In this document: positions 45,657-54,944 of the stretch, piece by piece
Layout: each line of letters begins with the position of its first letter
Numbering within the stretch: position 1 is the first letter of the stretch
Assembly: GCF_025949695.1 (NCBI RefSeq)
Contig: NZ_JAPDFL010000001.1
Coordinates: 4,219,501-4,283,500, forward strand
Direction of reading: 5' to 3'
Source: Pararhodobacter zhoushanensis
GTDB lineage: Bacteria; Pseudomonadota; Alphaproteobacteria; Rhodobacterales; Rhodobacteraceae
Length of the DNA: 64,000 nt
The notes under the pieces: generated by a model
The model's database searches: none
Told to the model about the DNA's origin: nothing
The model's input: the letters and a program-made list of their open reading frames with translations, nothing else
Program-made: the position numbers and the translations under genes

Positions 45657-47330
45657 ATGCCCCATGATGGACAGAGTATGACCGCCGACACCGCCCTGAT
45701 GGACGGCCTGACGTCGCATGTCGCCGCCCTGCAAGCGCCGCTGGCCACCCTGCTGGCCACCGCGACCGAGCGTCTGCGCACCCGTGTCAGTGACGGCGGC
45801 AAGGTACAGGCCAAGCTGATCGACCAGCACCAGCGCGCCGCGCATGGGCTGGCGTGGCTGGCGACCTATGTCGAAAGCATCAAGCAGATGGGGGCCTGGG
45901 CGGAGAAGCTCGGCGCCGAGGGCCGCTTTGGCGAAATGGAAGCGCTGATCCTGCAGATCGGCTGCGGCGAGTATCTGGCGCAGATCCTGGGCGGTATCCC
46001 GATGACGCAGGGCGAGATCCTGCGCCCCGGTGACATCGGCCTGACCCCCGCCGACATGGCCCCGCTGGCCGATCAGCCCATTCTGGCGGGCAACTCGCCC
46101 GCCGCCCGTGCCCGTCTGGTCACGCTGATGCGCGACAACCACGGGCGCGCGACCTTTGGTGCCTCGGGGCTGGATGAAGAACTGGAGATGATCCGCGACC
46201 AGTTCCGCCGCTTTGCCGATGAGCAGGTCGTGCCCTTTGCCCATGAGTGGCACCTGAAAGATCAGTTGATCCCGATGGAAATCATCGAGTCGCTGGCCGA
46301 AATGGGCGTCTTCGGCCTGACCATCCCAGAGGAATTCGGCGGCTTCGGGCTGAGCAAGGCCTCGATGGTCGTGGTGTCCGAAGAACTCTCGCGCGGGTAT
46401 ATCGGTGTCGGCTCGCTCGGCACCCGCAGCGAGATCGCCGCCGAGCTGATCCTTGCGGGGGGCACCGACGCGCAGAAAGCCAGCTGGCTACCGCGCATCG
46501 CCTCGGCCGAGATCCTGCCGACGGCGGTGTTCACCGAACCCAACACCGGCTCGGATCTGGGCAGCCTGCGCACCCGCGCGGTCAAGACCGACAGCGGCGA
46601 CTATGAAGTGACCGGCAACAAGACGTGGATCACCCACGCCGCGCGCACCCATGTGATGACCCTGCTGGCCCGCACCGATCCCAACACCAGTGATTACCGC
46701 GGCCTGAGCATGTTTCTGGCCGAAAAGATCCCCGGCACCGATGCCGAGCCCTTCCCCACCCCCGGCATGAGTGGCGGCGAGATCGAAGTGCTGGGTTACC
46801 GGGGCATGAAGGAATACGAGCTGGCGTTTGACGGCTTCAAGGTCAAGGGCGAGAACCTCTTGGGCGGGGAAGAGTGCAAGGGCTTCAAGCAGCTCATGCA
46901 GACGTTCGAGTCCGCCCGCATCCAGACCGCCGCCCGCGCCATCGGCGTGGCGCAGAACGCGCTTGAGGTCGGCATGGGCTATGCCGAGGACCGCAAGCAA
47001 TTCGGCCGCGCACTGATCAACTTCCCCCGCGTCGCCGACAAGCTGGCGATGATGGCGGTCGAGATCATGGTGGCCCGCCAGCTGACCTATTTCAGCGCCT
47101 GGCAGAAAGACCACGACAAGCGCTGCGATCTCGAGGCGGGCATGGCGAAACTGCTGGGCGCGCGCGTGGCCTGGGCGGCGGCGGATAACGCGCTGCAGAT
47201 CCATGGCGGCAACGGCTTTGCGCTGGAATACACCATCAGCCGCATTCTGTGCGACGCGCGCATCCTGAATATCTTTGAAGGTGCGGGCGAAATTCAGGCG
47301 CAGGTCATCGCGCGGCGGCTTCTGGACTGA
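45657..47330 (+). CDS. mcd: (2S)-methylsuccinyl-CoA dehydrogenase
   Basis: Encodes 557 residues from ATG 45657 with AAAGGAG upstream. Unlike ordinary acyl-CoA dehydrogenases it has an N-terminal extension of about 150 residues (HVAALQAPLATLLATATERL ...), a hallmark of Mcd. The core is highly characteristic (FTEPNTGSDLGSLRTRAV, THAARTHVMTLLARTDP, QLMQTFESARIQTAARA) and the catalytic Glu is about residue 541 in NIFEGAGEIQ. It oxidises methylsuccinyl-CoA to mesaconyl-CoA in the ethylmalonyl-CoA pathway for acetyl-CoA assimilation. Other pathway genes (ccr, ecm, mch) are not in this window; electrons go to ETF. Confidence 0.93.
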   Translation: MPHDGQSMTADTALMDGLTSHVAALQAPLATLLATATERLRTRVSDGGKVQAKLIDQHQRAAHGLAWLATYVESIKQMGAWAEKLGAEGRFGEMEALILQIGCGEYLAQILGGIPMTQGEILRPGDIGLTPADMAPLADQPILAGNSPAARARLVTLMRDNHGRATFGASGLDEELEMIRDQFRRFADEQVVPFAHEWHLKDQLIPMEIIESLAEMGVFGLTIPEEFGGFGLSKASMVVVSEELSRGYIGVGSLGTRSEIAAELILAGGTDAQKASWLPRIASAEILPTAVFTEPNTGSDLGSLRTRAVKTDSGDYEVTGNKTWITHAARTHVMTLLARTDPNTSDYRGLSMFLAEKIPGTDAEPFPTPGMSGGEIEVLGYRGMKEYELAFDGFKVKGENLLGGEECKGFKQLMQTFESARIQTAARAIGVAQNALEVGMGYAEDRKQFGRALINFPRVADKLAMMAVEIMVARQLTYFSAWQKDHDKRCDLEAGMAKLLGARVAWAAADNALQIHGGNGFALEYTISRILCDARILNIFEGAGEIQAQVIARRLLD

Positions 47331-47410
47331 GCAACGCTTGACCACAGACCGGACGCCGGGCACTTTTGCCCGGCGTTCCGCGTTTCATGGACGCCGCGAG
47401 CGGAGACGGC

Positions 47411-48421
47411 ATGGCACAGCGGGTTTTCATCACCGGGGTTTCGGGCTTCATTGCCAAACACATCGCGTTGCAGGCGCTTGAGGCCGGGCATCGCGTCACC
47501 GGATCGCTGCGCAACCTTGAGCGCGCCGATGAGGTCCGCGCCGCCATCGCCCCCTTCCTGTCCAGCTTTCGCGCCATCGAGCGACTCGATTTCACCGCGC
47601 TGGACCTGACCCGTGATGACGGCTGGCGCGCGGCGCTGACGGGGCAGGACGCGCTGATCCACACCGCGTCGCCCTTTCCCGTCGCCCGCCCGCGCAACGC
47701 CGACGAGATCATTGCCCCAGCCCGCGACGGCACCCGCCGCGCGCTGACCGCTGCGGCCGATGCCGGGGTGCGGCGGGTCGTGCTGACCTCGTCATGTGCC
47801 GCCGTCTGGGGCCAGGTGCGCGCCCAAAGGCCCGCGACCGACAAAGACTGGACCGATCCCGCCGACCGGCGCATCGGGCCGTATGAGGCGTCAAAGACCA
47901 TCGCCGAACGCCTTGCCTGGCAGATCGCCGAAGACCGGGATCTGGCGCTGAGCACGATCAACCCGGGCTGGGTGCTGGGCCCGCCGCTGGACGGGAACTT
48001 CGGGTCGTCGGTTGCGCTGATCCGGCGGCTTTTGTCGGGCAAAGACCCTGCCCTGCCCCATATGGGCCTGCCCGTCGCAGATGTGCGCGACATCGCGCGC
48101 ATGCATCTGGCGGCGCTGGAAACGGACGCCAGCATTGGCGGGCGGTATCTGGGGGCCTCAGGCTCGCTCTGGCTGATCGACATCGCGCGGCTGCTGCAAC
48201 AGACCTATCCCGACCGCAAACTGGCGCGGCGCGAGGCCCCGAACTGGGCGATCCGGCTGCTGGGTCTGGTCGATGCCGACGTGCGCGAGAGCACAGCCAT
48301 GCTGGGCGAGCGGCGCGTGCTGGACACCAGCCGCGCTCAGCAAGAACTGGGGATGCGCTTTGTCCCGGTCGAGACCGCGATCAAGGATTGCGCGGCGGCG
48401 CTGGTGGCGATGGGCGCTTGA
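47411..48421 (+). CDS. NAD(P)-dependent epimerase / dihydroflavonol reductase-like (extended SDR)
   Basis: Encodes 336 residues from ATG 47411 with GGAG upstream. Rossmann loop TGVSGFIA (residues 8-15; canonical G-x-x-G-x-x-[GA]), TSSCAAVWG with the catalytic Ser, and YEASKTIAE with Tyr/Lys near residues 158-162. PGWVLGPPL is typical of the dihydroflavonol-4-reductase-like group, which reduces aldehydes or ketones. Its stop codon abuts the stop of the convergent MFS gene (48421/48422). Substrate unknown. Confidence 0.87.
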   Translation: MAQRVFITGVSGFIAKHIALQALEAGHRVTGSLRNLERADEVRAAIAPFLSSFRAIERLDFTALDLTRDDGWRAALTGQDALIHTASPFPVARPRNADEIIAPARDGTRRALTAAADAGVRRVVLTSSCAAVWGQVRAQRPATDKDWTDPADRRIGPYEASKTIAERLAWQIAEDRDLALSTINPGWVLGPPLDGNFGSSVALIRRLLSGKDPALPHMGLPVADVRDIARMHLAALETDASIGGRYLGASGSLWLIDIARLLQQTYPDRKLARREAPNWAIRLLGLVDADVRESTAMLGERRVLDTSRAQQELGMRFVPVETAIKDCAAALVAMGA

Positions 48422-49654
48422 TCAGACCGCCCGCCGCACCCGCGCCGACGGGGCAACGCCCAGCGCCGGATGCAACCGCCCGGCCACCAGATACATCGCC
48501 CCCAGCCCCAGACCGACGGCGGCAAAGATCCCCTGAATCGGCGCGAACAGCAGGATGACCGCCCCCAGCCCCGGCGTCATCACCCCCGAGACATCGCGAA
48601 AGCTTGAATAGACGGCGGCCATCTCGGTGCGCTCGGACGGCTTGACCGCCATCAGGAACGGCAACCCGCCGGACACGTCGAGCAACACCAGAAAGGCCGA
48701 AGCGGCGAAAAGGCAGGCGACGGCCAGCGCGGGGACCGGCGAAAGGGCCGCCAACAGAAACCCGACCGCGGCGCAGAAGAACCCGGTCCGGACGGCAGTC
48801 CGCACCGAATGCCGCTGCACCCAGCGCAGCATCAGCGGCGTGATGAACAAGAACGCGTTGGTGACCGAGACAAGGATACCGCCCAGTTCAGGGTTCAGCC
48901 CGCTCTCGATGGCATAAAGCGGCAGATAGACGATATAGCCCCACCACCCGCAGGAGCGCAGCACGGCAAACAGCCAGCCCGCAATCAGCCGGGGCTGGGC
49001 AAAGAACCGGCTCAGGAACGCCACCGGATTGGGGGCCGCGCCGCGTGCCCTTTGGATCAGCTTGCCATTGCCCAGCCGCAGCCACCAGAACACGGCGATC
49101 TGCACCAGCGCAAACACCGCCGCCAGCAGGAAGGGTGCGGGCGGCCAGAGCTTCATCAGGGCAACGCCGCTGACCGGCCCGGCGCTCCACGCCAGCGCGG
49201 AATAGAACATGCGCAGGGTCTCGGTCTTACCCAGATCGTTCTTGGCGACATAGTCGAGGACATAGGCGTTCAGGCAGATAAAACAGGTCACCGTCGCCAA
49301 CGTGCAGCACACCAGTGCCGCGATGACCATCATCCCGCCCAGCGCCCCGCATATCCCGCCAACGACATACAGGCTGGCCCCTACCGTATAAAGCCACCTG
49401 CGCGGGATCAGCCGGTTCACCCACGGCAGCAACAGGCCAACGCAGAGCGAGGTCAGGCCGACGGCGAAATAGACGGTCGACACCGTGGCGGCATCGCCAA
49501 GGGCAGCATACATCGCCAGCGGAAACACCGACAGCAAACTGCCGCGAATCATCGCCTCAACGCCCGAGAGCGTGGCAAAGGCCCGCGCGCCGGGTTTGTA
49601 GGCGGCGGCAGAGGGCGGGTGGCGCAGCCACTCGGGAATGGAACGTTCGAACAT
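48422..49654 (-). CDS. MFS transporter
   Basis: Encodes 410 residues from ATG 49654 with GGAGG 7 bases upstream; an earlier in-frame start at 49795 would run through the palindromic repeat and is rejected. About twelve membrane helices; the first begins after EAMIRGSLLSVFPLAMY. The loop between helices 2 and 3 (LPWVNRLIPRRWLYTVG) approximates the MFS motif A position. The family resembles the YfcJ/DHA-type uptake/efflux carriers found in Rhodobacterales; substrate unknown. Confidence 0.85.
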   Translation of the reverse strand: MFERSIPEWLRHPPSAAAYKPGARAFATLSGVEAMIRGSLLSVFPLAMYAALGDAATVSTVYFAVGLTSLCVGLLLPWVNRLIPRRWLYTVGASLYVVGGICGALGGMMVIAALVCCTLATVTCFICLNAYVLDYVAKNDLGKTETLRMFYSALAWSAGPVSGVALMKLWPPAPFLLAAVFALVQIAVFWWLRLGNGKLIQRARGAAPNPVAFLSRFFAQPRLIAGWLFAVLRSCGWWGYIVYLPLYAIESGLNPELGGILVSVTNAFLFITPLMLRWVQRHSVRTAVRTGFFCAAVGFLLAALSPVPALAVACLFAASAFLVLLDVSGGLPFLMAVKPSERTEMAAVYSSFRDVSGVMTPGLGAVILLFAPIQGIFAAVGLGLGAMYLVAGRLHPALGVAPSARVRRAV

Positions 49655-49747
49655 CGGGGCCTCCGATGGCGACGGGACCGCAAAGCGCCCGGGCTGTCGC
49701 ATCCAAAGGCGACGCGGACCGTGTCGAATTTCGGCGACGGCGGGAAA

Positions 49748-49899
49748 GCGGGGGGCTGCTCGCCCCCCGCACCCCCTCGCCAAAGGGGGACGCACGCGCC
49801 CCCTTTGGAAACCCCCGTGGATATTTAGAGAGCAAAGAGTGGCAAGGTTAACAAAATCTTAACGCCCCTCTTTGCTCTTCAAGTATCCTCGGGGGGTGA
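49748..49899. repeat. Composite palindromic intergenic repeat, copy 2
   Basis: Within the 362-base gap between the MFS and nadK genes. Hairpin A is GCGGGGGGC / loop TGCTC / GCCCCCCGC (49748-49770); hairpin B has arms CCAAAGGGGG and CCCCCTTTGG (49780-49808); the long arms are 49819-49839 and 49868-49888 (GGATATTT.GAGAGCAAAGAG against its inverse, with two mismatches) around a spacer containing GGTTAAC and CTTAAC. Same architecture and TGCTC loop as copy 1, but with a different stem. The rest of the gap (49900-50016) is GC-rich with no gene seen. Confidence 0.75.
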
Positions 49900-50016
49900 A
49901 TTCGGCGTCAGCCGAAGAGGGGGGCGGAAAGCCCCACTTCGCGCGCCGCGCCAGCGGCGCGCCCGGCCCAACGGGAGCGGCAGGATCTGTGATCCTGTCG
50001 CGACGGGCGGGAGCCC

Positions 50017-50799
50017 CTAGAAGAACTGCTCGCGGATCAGCCGCTCTTCCAGCCCGTGGCCGGGATCGAACAACAGCCGGTGGCGCACCGCCGGTTCCGA
50101 GCGGATCTCGACCGTGACGACATCGCGCACCGATTGCCCGTCGCCTTCGGCCATCACCGGGCGCTTCTCGGGGTCCAGCACATCAAAGCGCACGGTAGCG
50201 GATTTCGGCAGCAAGGCGCCGCGCCAGCGGCGCGGACGAAAGGCGGCCATGGCCGTCAACGCCAGCACATCCGCCTCGATCGGCAGGATCGGGCCGTGGG
50301 CCGAGTAGTTATAGGCCGTCGAGCCCGCCGGCGTTGAGACCAGCGCGCCGTCGCAGACCAGCTCCTCCATCCGCACGCGCCCGTCGACCGAAATCCTGAG
50401 CCGCACCGCCTGCGGCCCCGAGCGCAGCAAGGACACCTCGTTGATCGCCAGCGCCTCGTGGATATGACCCTTGCGGTCCGTCGCGCGCATCGCCAGCGGG
50501 TTGAGCACCGTCTCCTGTGCGGCGGCCAGCCGTTCGGGCAGATCGTCGGTGGTGTACGAGTTCATCAAGAACCCCACCGTGCCGCGGTTCATCCCGTAGA
50601 CCGGCACGTCGCGCGCCTGCGTCGCGTGCAGGGTTTCCAGCATGAACCCGTCGCCGCCCAGCGCCACGATCACCCCGGCCTGCGACAGGGGCGCGTCGCC
50701 ATAGAGCGCGACCAGTTCGGCGCGCGCCTGTTGCGCGGCATCGGTCTGGCTGGCCAGAAAGACGATCGCTCCCCGCAGGGGATGCTGCTGCTCCGGCAC
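50017..50799 (-). CDS. nadK: NAD kinase
   Basis: Encodes 260 residues. The GGDG motif (VALGGDGFMLETLH, about residues 45-58) binds ATP/NAD; NEVSLLR and the STPAGSTAYNYSAHGPI segment near residue 157 are the NAD-site signatures. It phosphorylates NAD to NADP, relevant to the malic enzyme and biosynthetic reductases. Separate transcription unit, divergent from glyA (173 bases apart). Confidence 0.94.
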   Translation of the reverse strand: MPEQQHPLRGAIVFLASQTDAAQQARAELVALYGDAPLSQAGVIVALGGDGFMLETLHATQARDVPVYGMNRGTVGFLMNSYTTDDLPERLAAAQETVLNPLAMRATDRKGHIHEALAINEVSLLRSGPQAVRLRISVDGRVRMEELVCDGALVSTPAGSTAYNYSAHGPILPIEADVLALTAMAAFRPRRWRGALLPKSATVRFDVLDPEKRPVMAEGDGQSVRDVVTVEIRSEPAVRHRLLFDPGHGLEERLIREQFF

Positions 50800-50972
50800 T
50801 GTCCGCTCTCCTTCGCGCTATGTGGCACAGGTTTCGCAAATGCACGCCGGGCTCGCAATCGGAAAGGGCATTTCGCTTCCGATGCCCGATGCGGCGTTTT
50901 CATCGCTTTTCGTAGAGCGCACGCTGCGATAAAGACCGGACATCCCGACCCGTCCAACCGCCGGAGACGCGC

Positions 50973-52259
50973 ATGACCCCCTCGAACGGTTTCTTCACCG
51001 AAGACCTCGCCACCCGTGATCCGCAGATCGCCCGGGCCATCGACCTCGAACTGGGTCGCCAGCGCGACGAGATCGAGTTGATCGCCAGCGAAAACATCGT
51101 GTCCAAGGCCGTGATGCAGGCGCAGGGCTCGGTCATGACCAACAAATACGCCGAAGGTTATCCGGGCAAGCGCTATTACGGCGGCTGTCAGTTCGTCGAT
51201 ATCGCCGAAGAGCTGGCGATCGAGCGGGCCAAGCAGCTCTTCAACTGCAACTATGCCAACGTGCAGCCCAACTCGGGCAGCCAGATGAACCAGGCCGTGT
51301 TCCTGGCGCTGCTGCAGCCGGGCGACACGTTCATGGGGCTGGACCTGAATTCGGGCGGGCACCTGACGCATGGCTCGCCGGTCAACATGTCGGGCAAGTG
51401 GTTCAACGTGGTGTCCTACGGTGTGCGCGCGCAGGATCAGCTTCTGGACATGGACGCGATCCGCGCGCAGGCGCTGGAATGCAAGCCCAAGCTCATTCTG
51501 GCTGGCGGCACCGCCTATAGCCGGACCTGGGACTGGAAAGCCTTCCGCGAGATCGCGGATGAGGTCGGGGCCTATCTGCACGTCGACATGGCGCATATCG
51601 CCGGTCTGGTCGCCGGTGGCGTGCATCCCTCGCCGCTGGAGCATGCGCATGTGGTCACCACCACGACGCATAAATCCCTGCGCGGACCGCGGGGCGGGAT
51701 GATCCTGACCAATGACGAGGCCATCGCCAAGAAGATGAACTCGGCCGTGTTCCCCGGTCTGCAGGGTGGCCCGCTGATGCATGTCATCGCCGCCAAGGCG
51801 GTGGCCTTTGGCGAGGCGCTGGACCCGTCGTTCAAGGACTACGCCGCGCAGGTGGTCAAGAACGCGCAGGCGATGGCCGACCAGCTGATGAAGGGCGGCA
51901 TCGACATCGTCTCGGGCGGCACCGACAACCACCTGATGCTGGCCGACCTGCGCCCCAAGGGCGTGACCGGCAAGGCGACCGAGGCTGCCTTGGGCCGTGC
52001 GCATATCACCTGCAACAAGAACGGCGTGCCGTTTGACCCCGAAAAGCCGTTCGTGACCTCGGGCATCCGTCTGGGCACCCCGGCGGGCACCACCCGCGGC
52101 TTCGGCGAGGCCGAGTTCCGCGACATCGCCGACTGGATCGTCGAGGTCGTCGACGGGCTGGCCGCGCATGGCGAGGCCGACAACGGCGCCGTCGAAGAGG
52201 CCGTGCGCGCCAAGGTCAAAGCCCTGTGTGACCGCTTCCCGCTTTACCCCGGTCTCTGA
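50973..52259 (+). CDS. glyA: Serine hydroxymethyltransferase
   Basis: Encodes 428 residues. The pyridoxal phosphate Lys234 lies in [27 protein letters not shown] near residue 33 and [14 protein letters not shown] are classic GlyA segments. It converts serine and tetrahydrofolate to glycine and methylene-tetrahydrofolate; in ethylmalonyl-CoA/serine-type metabolism it also handles C1 units. I see no glycine riboswitch in the 173-base upstream region. Confidence 0.96.
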   Translation: MTPSNGFFTEDLATRDPQIARAIDLELGRQRDEIELIASENIVSKAVMQAQGSVMTNKYAEGYPGKRYYGGCQFVDIAEELAIERAKQLFNCNYANVQPNSGSQMNQAVFLALLQPGDTFMGLDLNSGGHLTHGSPVNMSGKWFNVVSYGVRAQDQLLDMDAIRAQALECKPKLILAGGTAYSRTWDWKAFREIADEVGAYLHVDMAHIAGLVAGGVHPSPLEHAHVVTTTTHKSLRGPRGGMILTNDEAIAKKMNSAVFPGLQGGPLMHVIAAKAVAFGEALDPSFKDYAAQVVKNAQAMADQLMKGGIDIVSGGTDNHLMLADLRPKGVTGKATEAALGRAHITCNKNGVPFDPEKPFVTSGIRLGTPAGTTRGFGEAEFRDIADWIVEVVDGLAAHGEADNGAVEEAVRAKVKALCDRFPLYPGL

Positions 52260-52297
52260 TCCTGGGCGGTCAGGCCACACGGAAACTGGAACGCGCG

Positions 52298-53116
52298 ATG
52301 GGCGATTTCGTCCGCGCGCGGCTTCCTGCCGCCATCGAAGAGCCGGGCATGTTCGTACTCAAGCACCTGTGGGCCGGGCTCTTTGGCGGCGTGCTGATGG
52401 TTGCCATTGCCCTGTCCACCGTGTTCTGGAACGACGCCTGGGCGATGGCGCGCTATGACGCGCTGTTTCTCGTGGCGTTGAGCGCGCAGGCGCTGTTCTT
52501 GCTGTTCCGGCTGGAATCGCGCGAAGAAGTTGCCGCGCTGGTGGCCTTTTCGGTGCTCGGGCTGGGGATGGAGTGGTACAACACCGCCGCCGGCAACTGG
52601 GCCTATCCTGAGGAAGGCGTCTTTGCCATTGCGCATGTGCCGCTGTTCGTCGGGGCGATGTATGCCGCTGTCGGGGTTTGCGTTCTGCGCATGATCCGCA
52701 TCTTCGAAATGGTCTTTGCCCCCTTCCCGCCGCGCTGGGCCGCCATCGGGCTGGCCGCGCTGATCTACATGAATTTCTTCACCCAGCATTTCTTCGTCGA
52801 TATCCGGCTGGCGCTGTTCGTCGCCACCGTGGTGTTGTTTGCCCGAACGCGGATCTGGTTCACGCCGTTCACCGGGCGTCGCTGGTGGATGCCGATGTTG
52901 TTGTCCCTGTTCCTGTCGGCGCTGGGCGTCTGGCTGGCCGAGAACCTTGGCACGATCACCGGCACGTGGCTCTATGACGGCCAGCGGACCTATGAGTGGG
53001 TCAGTCTGGCCACCATGGGCTCGTGGTTTTTGTTCCTGTGCGTGGCGCTGATGGTGGCGCTCATCGTCCTGCCCGGCGCGACCCGGCGCGCGCCTGTGAC
53101 CCGCGACTCTCTGTGA
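52298..53116 (+). CDS. DUF817 family integral membrane protein
   Basis: Encodes 272 residues with about eight hydrophobic helices starting at residue 24. The sequence order (LKHLWAGLFGG, MEWYNTAAGNWAYPEEGVFAI, VPLFVGAMYAAVG, YMNFFTQHF, AENLGTITGTWLY) matches DUF817 proteins of unknown function, annotated in alphaproteobacteria and some other bacteria. Conserved Glu, Trp, Tyr and His in the membrane region suggest an enzyme or transporter of a small hydrophobic molecule. It lies 38 bases after glyA and 7 bases before the hydrolase gene, so the three may be co-transcribed. Confidence 0.82.
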   Translation: MGDFVRARLPAAIEEPGMFVLKHLWAGLFGGVLMVAIALSTVFWNDAWAMARYDALFLVALSAQALFLLFRLESREEVAALVAFSVLGLGMEWYNTAAGNWAYPEEGVFAIAHVPLFVGAMYAAVGVCVLRMIRIFEMVFAPFPPRWAAIGLAALIYMNFFTQHFFVDIRLALFVATVVLFARTRIWFTPFTGRRWWMPMLLSLFLSALGVWLAENLGTITGTWLYDGQRTYEWVSLATMGSWFLFLCVALMVALIVLPGATRRAPVTRDSL

Positions 53117-53123
53117 GGTGCCC

Positions 53124-53906
53124 ATGCCCCTGCTGAATATGATCCGCTTTGGCACACCCGGCGATCTGCCGCCCCTGCTGATCGTCCACGGCCTTTTCGG
53201 CTCGGCCCGCAATTGGGGGGCGATCGCCAAGCGGATGTCGAATGACCGCGAGGTCATCGCCGTCGACATGCGCAACCACGCGGGCAGTTTCTGGGACGAC
53301 ACCCACACCTACGCTGCGATGGCCGGGGATCTGGCTGCGGCGATCGAGGCCGAGGGCCACGCGATGGACGTGGTAGGCCATTCGATGGGCGGTAAAGCGG
53401 CGATGCTGCTGGCGCTGACCCGGCCTGAGCTGGTCAACCGGCTGGTTGTGGCCGATATCGCACCGGTGAGTTACGGCCACAGCCAGAACCACCTGATCGC
53501 CGCGATGAAGGCGCTGGATTTGACCGGGCTGGACAGCCGATCCGAGGCCGACACGCGGCTGAGCGCAGATATCGACACCCCCTCAGTCCGGGCATTCTTG
53601 CTGCAGTCGCTGGATCTGAAGGCCGAACCGCCATGCTGGCGGCTCAATCTGGACGCGCTGGAGCGGCAGATGGATCTGATCACCGGATGGCCGGATCTGG
53701 AAAACCCCACACCCTATGAAGGCCCGGTGCTTTTCCTGTCGGGTGGCGACAGTGACTATGTGCAGGCCGAGGCCCGCCCGCTGATCCGCGCGCTGTTCCC
53801 GCAGGCGCGGATGGCCAAGCTTCCCGGTGCCGGCCATTGGCTGCATGCCGAGAAACCGCGCGATTTCGAAGCGTCGTTGCGGGTATTTCTGGGTGGTGGC
53901 AAATAG
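53124..53906 (+). CDS. Alpha/beta-fold hydrolase (YbfF-like esterase)
   Basis: Encodes 260 residues from ATG 53124 (GTG 53118 is the alternative; GAGGTG lies there). Oxyanion segment HGLFGSARNWG near residue 24, nucleophile elbow GHSMGGKAA near residue 78, Asp in FLSGGDSDYV and His in GAGHWLHAE: a complete Ser-Asp-His triad. The N-terminal HGLFGSARNW is typical of the YbfF group of acyl-CoA/short-chain esterases. Substrate unknown. Confidence 0.88.
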   Translation: MPLLNMIRFGTPGDLPPLLIVHGLFGSARNWGAIAKRMSNDREVIAVDMRNHAGSFWDDTHTYAAMAGDLAAAIEAEGHAMDVVGHSMGGKAAMLLALTRPELVNRLVVADIAPVSYGHSQNHLIAAMKALDLTGLDSRSEADTRLSADIDTPSVRAFLLQSLDLKAEPPCWRLNLDALERQMDLITGWPDLENPTPYEGPVLFLSGGDSDYVQAEARPLIRALFPQARMAKLPGAGHWLHAEKPRDFEASLRVFLGGGK

Positions 53907-53909
53907 AAA

Positions 53910-53938
53910 CGCCGGGGCCCCTCCTCAGGTCCCCGGCG
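53910..53938 (+). terminator. Hairpin after the hydrolase gene
   Basis: Arms CGCCGGGG (53910-53917) and CCCCGGCG (53931-53938), 4 bases past the stop. No T-run; it sits between convergent genes and may serve both. Confidence 0.65.
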
Positions 53939-53986
53939 CCGAGCACGGCCGGGTGGTTGGCGCAGCCGCACTGTTCCGGTGTTCGC

Positions 53987-54169
53987 TCAGATCCCTTCGA
54001 GCTTCCTGGCGACCAGCCAGGACACGGGCAGGGCCAGGACGGCGCCCAGCGCTGCCGCGATGATGATCGACTGGAAATCATAGAGATTCAGGGTAACTGC
54101 GACGATGACGCCGATCCCGGCCATGGTGGCACCCGCAATCGAGTAGATGAGCATCATCAATCTGAGCAT
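53987..54169 (-). CDS. Small two-helix membrane protein
   Basis: Encodes 60 residues: helix 1 about 3-26 (LMMLIYSIAGATMAGIGVIVAV), helix 2 about 33-53 (SIIIAAALGAVLALPVSWLVA). Homologues of this size are widespread in Rhodobacterales and are often mislabelled CTP synthetase; nothing here supports that activity. Function unknown. Confidence 0.75.
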   Translation of the reverse strand: MLRLMMLIYSIAGATMAGIGVIVAVTLNLYDFQSIIIAAALGAVLALPVSWLVARKLEGI

Positions 54170-54273
54170 TTTCCTGTTCCCTGACCTCGTTCAATCAGCA
54201 CAATAGGTGCGCGAGTCGCAGGTTTCCTTGATCTCGCGCAAACTGACGGCAGGTTTCTGCAGGAACGTGGCGC

Positions 54274-54591
54274 TCAGCCTGCCGCATCGCAGGCCAGCCG
54301 CGCGGTCATCACGCCACTGTCCCCTTCGGCGCTGCCTTCGATCAGCGGGCAGCCGCTGACCTGTTGCGCCGCCTGCCGCATGGCGATCAGGATCGCCGGA
54401 TGTTCGGGGCGACGGGCATAGCCCAGGCGGATCACCTGCACGCGCGGATGCGATTCGCCCGCAGAGCTCCGGACAAAGACCGCATAGACGCGCCCGTCGA
54501 TGGTGACGCGCTGTTCTTCACTGCCCCAGAACGCCCGGTCAGGCGAGGCGCAGGCGGCCAGAAGGGCAACAAGGGCGAGGGCAAGACGCAT
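54274..54591 (-). CDS. Small lipoprotein
   Basis: Encodes 105 residues from ATG 54591 (an in-frame ATG at 54612 is upstream). The signal ends in a lipobox LLAAC (Cys about residue 14), so the mature protein is lipid-anchored. The rest (AFWGSEEQRVTIDGRVYAVFV ... ILIAMRQAAQQVSGCPLIEG) has two further Cys. Divergent from tRNA-Val. Family not recognised beyond Rhodobacterales small lipoproteins. Confidence 0.75.
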   Translation of the reverse strand: MRLALALVALLAACASPDRAFWGSEEQRVTIDGRVYAVFVRSSAGESHPRVQVIRLGYARRPEHPAILIAMRQAAQQVSGCPLIEGSAEGDSGVMTARLACDAAG

Positions 54592-54642
54592 AGCGGCACT
54601 GTCGCACGACATTGGTTAACGCAGACTTAACAACGACACGTC

Positions 54643-54672
54643 TTGCGATACCCACCCGCCTTGCGCTAAGAG
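54643..54672 (+). promoter_or_regulatory. Candidate tRNA-Val promoter
   Basis: TTGCGA (54643-54648), an 18-base spacer and TAAGAG (54667-54672), 8 bases before the mature tRNA 5' end. The match to -35/-10 consensus is partial. Confidence 0.35.
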
Positions 54673-54680
54673 AGCCGCGC

Positions 54681-54756
54681 GGGTGATTAGCTCAGTTGGT
54701 AGAGCGTCTCGTTTACACCGAGAATGTCGGCGGTTCGAGCCCGTCATTACCCACCA
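54681..54756 (+). tRNA. tRNA-Val (anticodon TAC)
   Basis: 76-base cloverleaf. Acceptor arms GGGTGAT (54681-54687) and ATTACCC (54746-54752, one G-T pair), discriminator A, and encoded CCA at 54754-54756. D-arm AGCTCAGTTGGTAGAGC, anticodon stem-loop with TTTACAC giving TAC, T-arm GGTTCGAGCC. It reads GTA and probably other valine codons by wobble. Confidence 0.97.
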
Positions 54757-54781
54757 TCTTTCCCTTTCAGCGATGATACCC

Positions 54782-54880
54782 CCCCGGCGCCCGGCACCGG
54801 GGCTGCTGGGTATGAAAGAACCCCGGCGCAGAGCGCCGGGGCTGCGGGGCATGAAAAAACCCCGGCGCAGAGCGCCGGGG
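54782..54880 (-). terminator. Three tandem hairpin terminators
   Basis: Three GC hairpins follow one another with a period of about 39 bases: a degenerate copy (54782-54802) and two identical copies of CCCCGGCGC-AGA-GCGCCGGGG (54821-54841 and 54860-54880), separated by CTGCGGGGCATGAAA-like spacers. Read on the minus strand each is followed by a T-run (six T after the first met, TTCTTT after the second), so they end the transcript of the fasciclin gene at 54945. The tRNA on the other strand lies just beyond. Confidence 0.8.
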
Positions 54881-54944
54881 CCGGGGATTGACCACCTGTG
54901 ATTGGGGGACAGGCAGCCAACCCTTTCGGGGTATCCCTGGCCGC

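Noticed and set aside
50800..50972. Glycine riboswitch upstream of glyA
   Set aside because: No tandem aptamer-like structure is visible in the 173-base gap.
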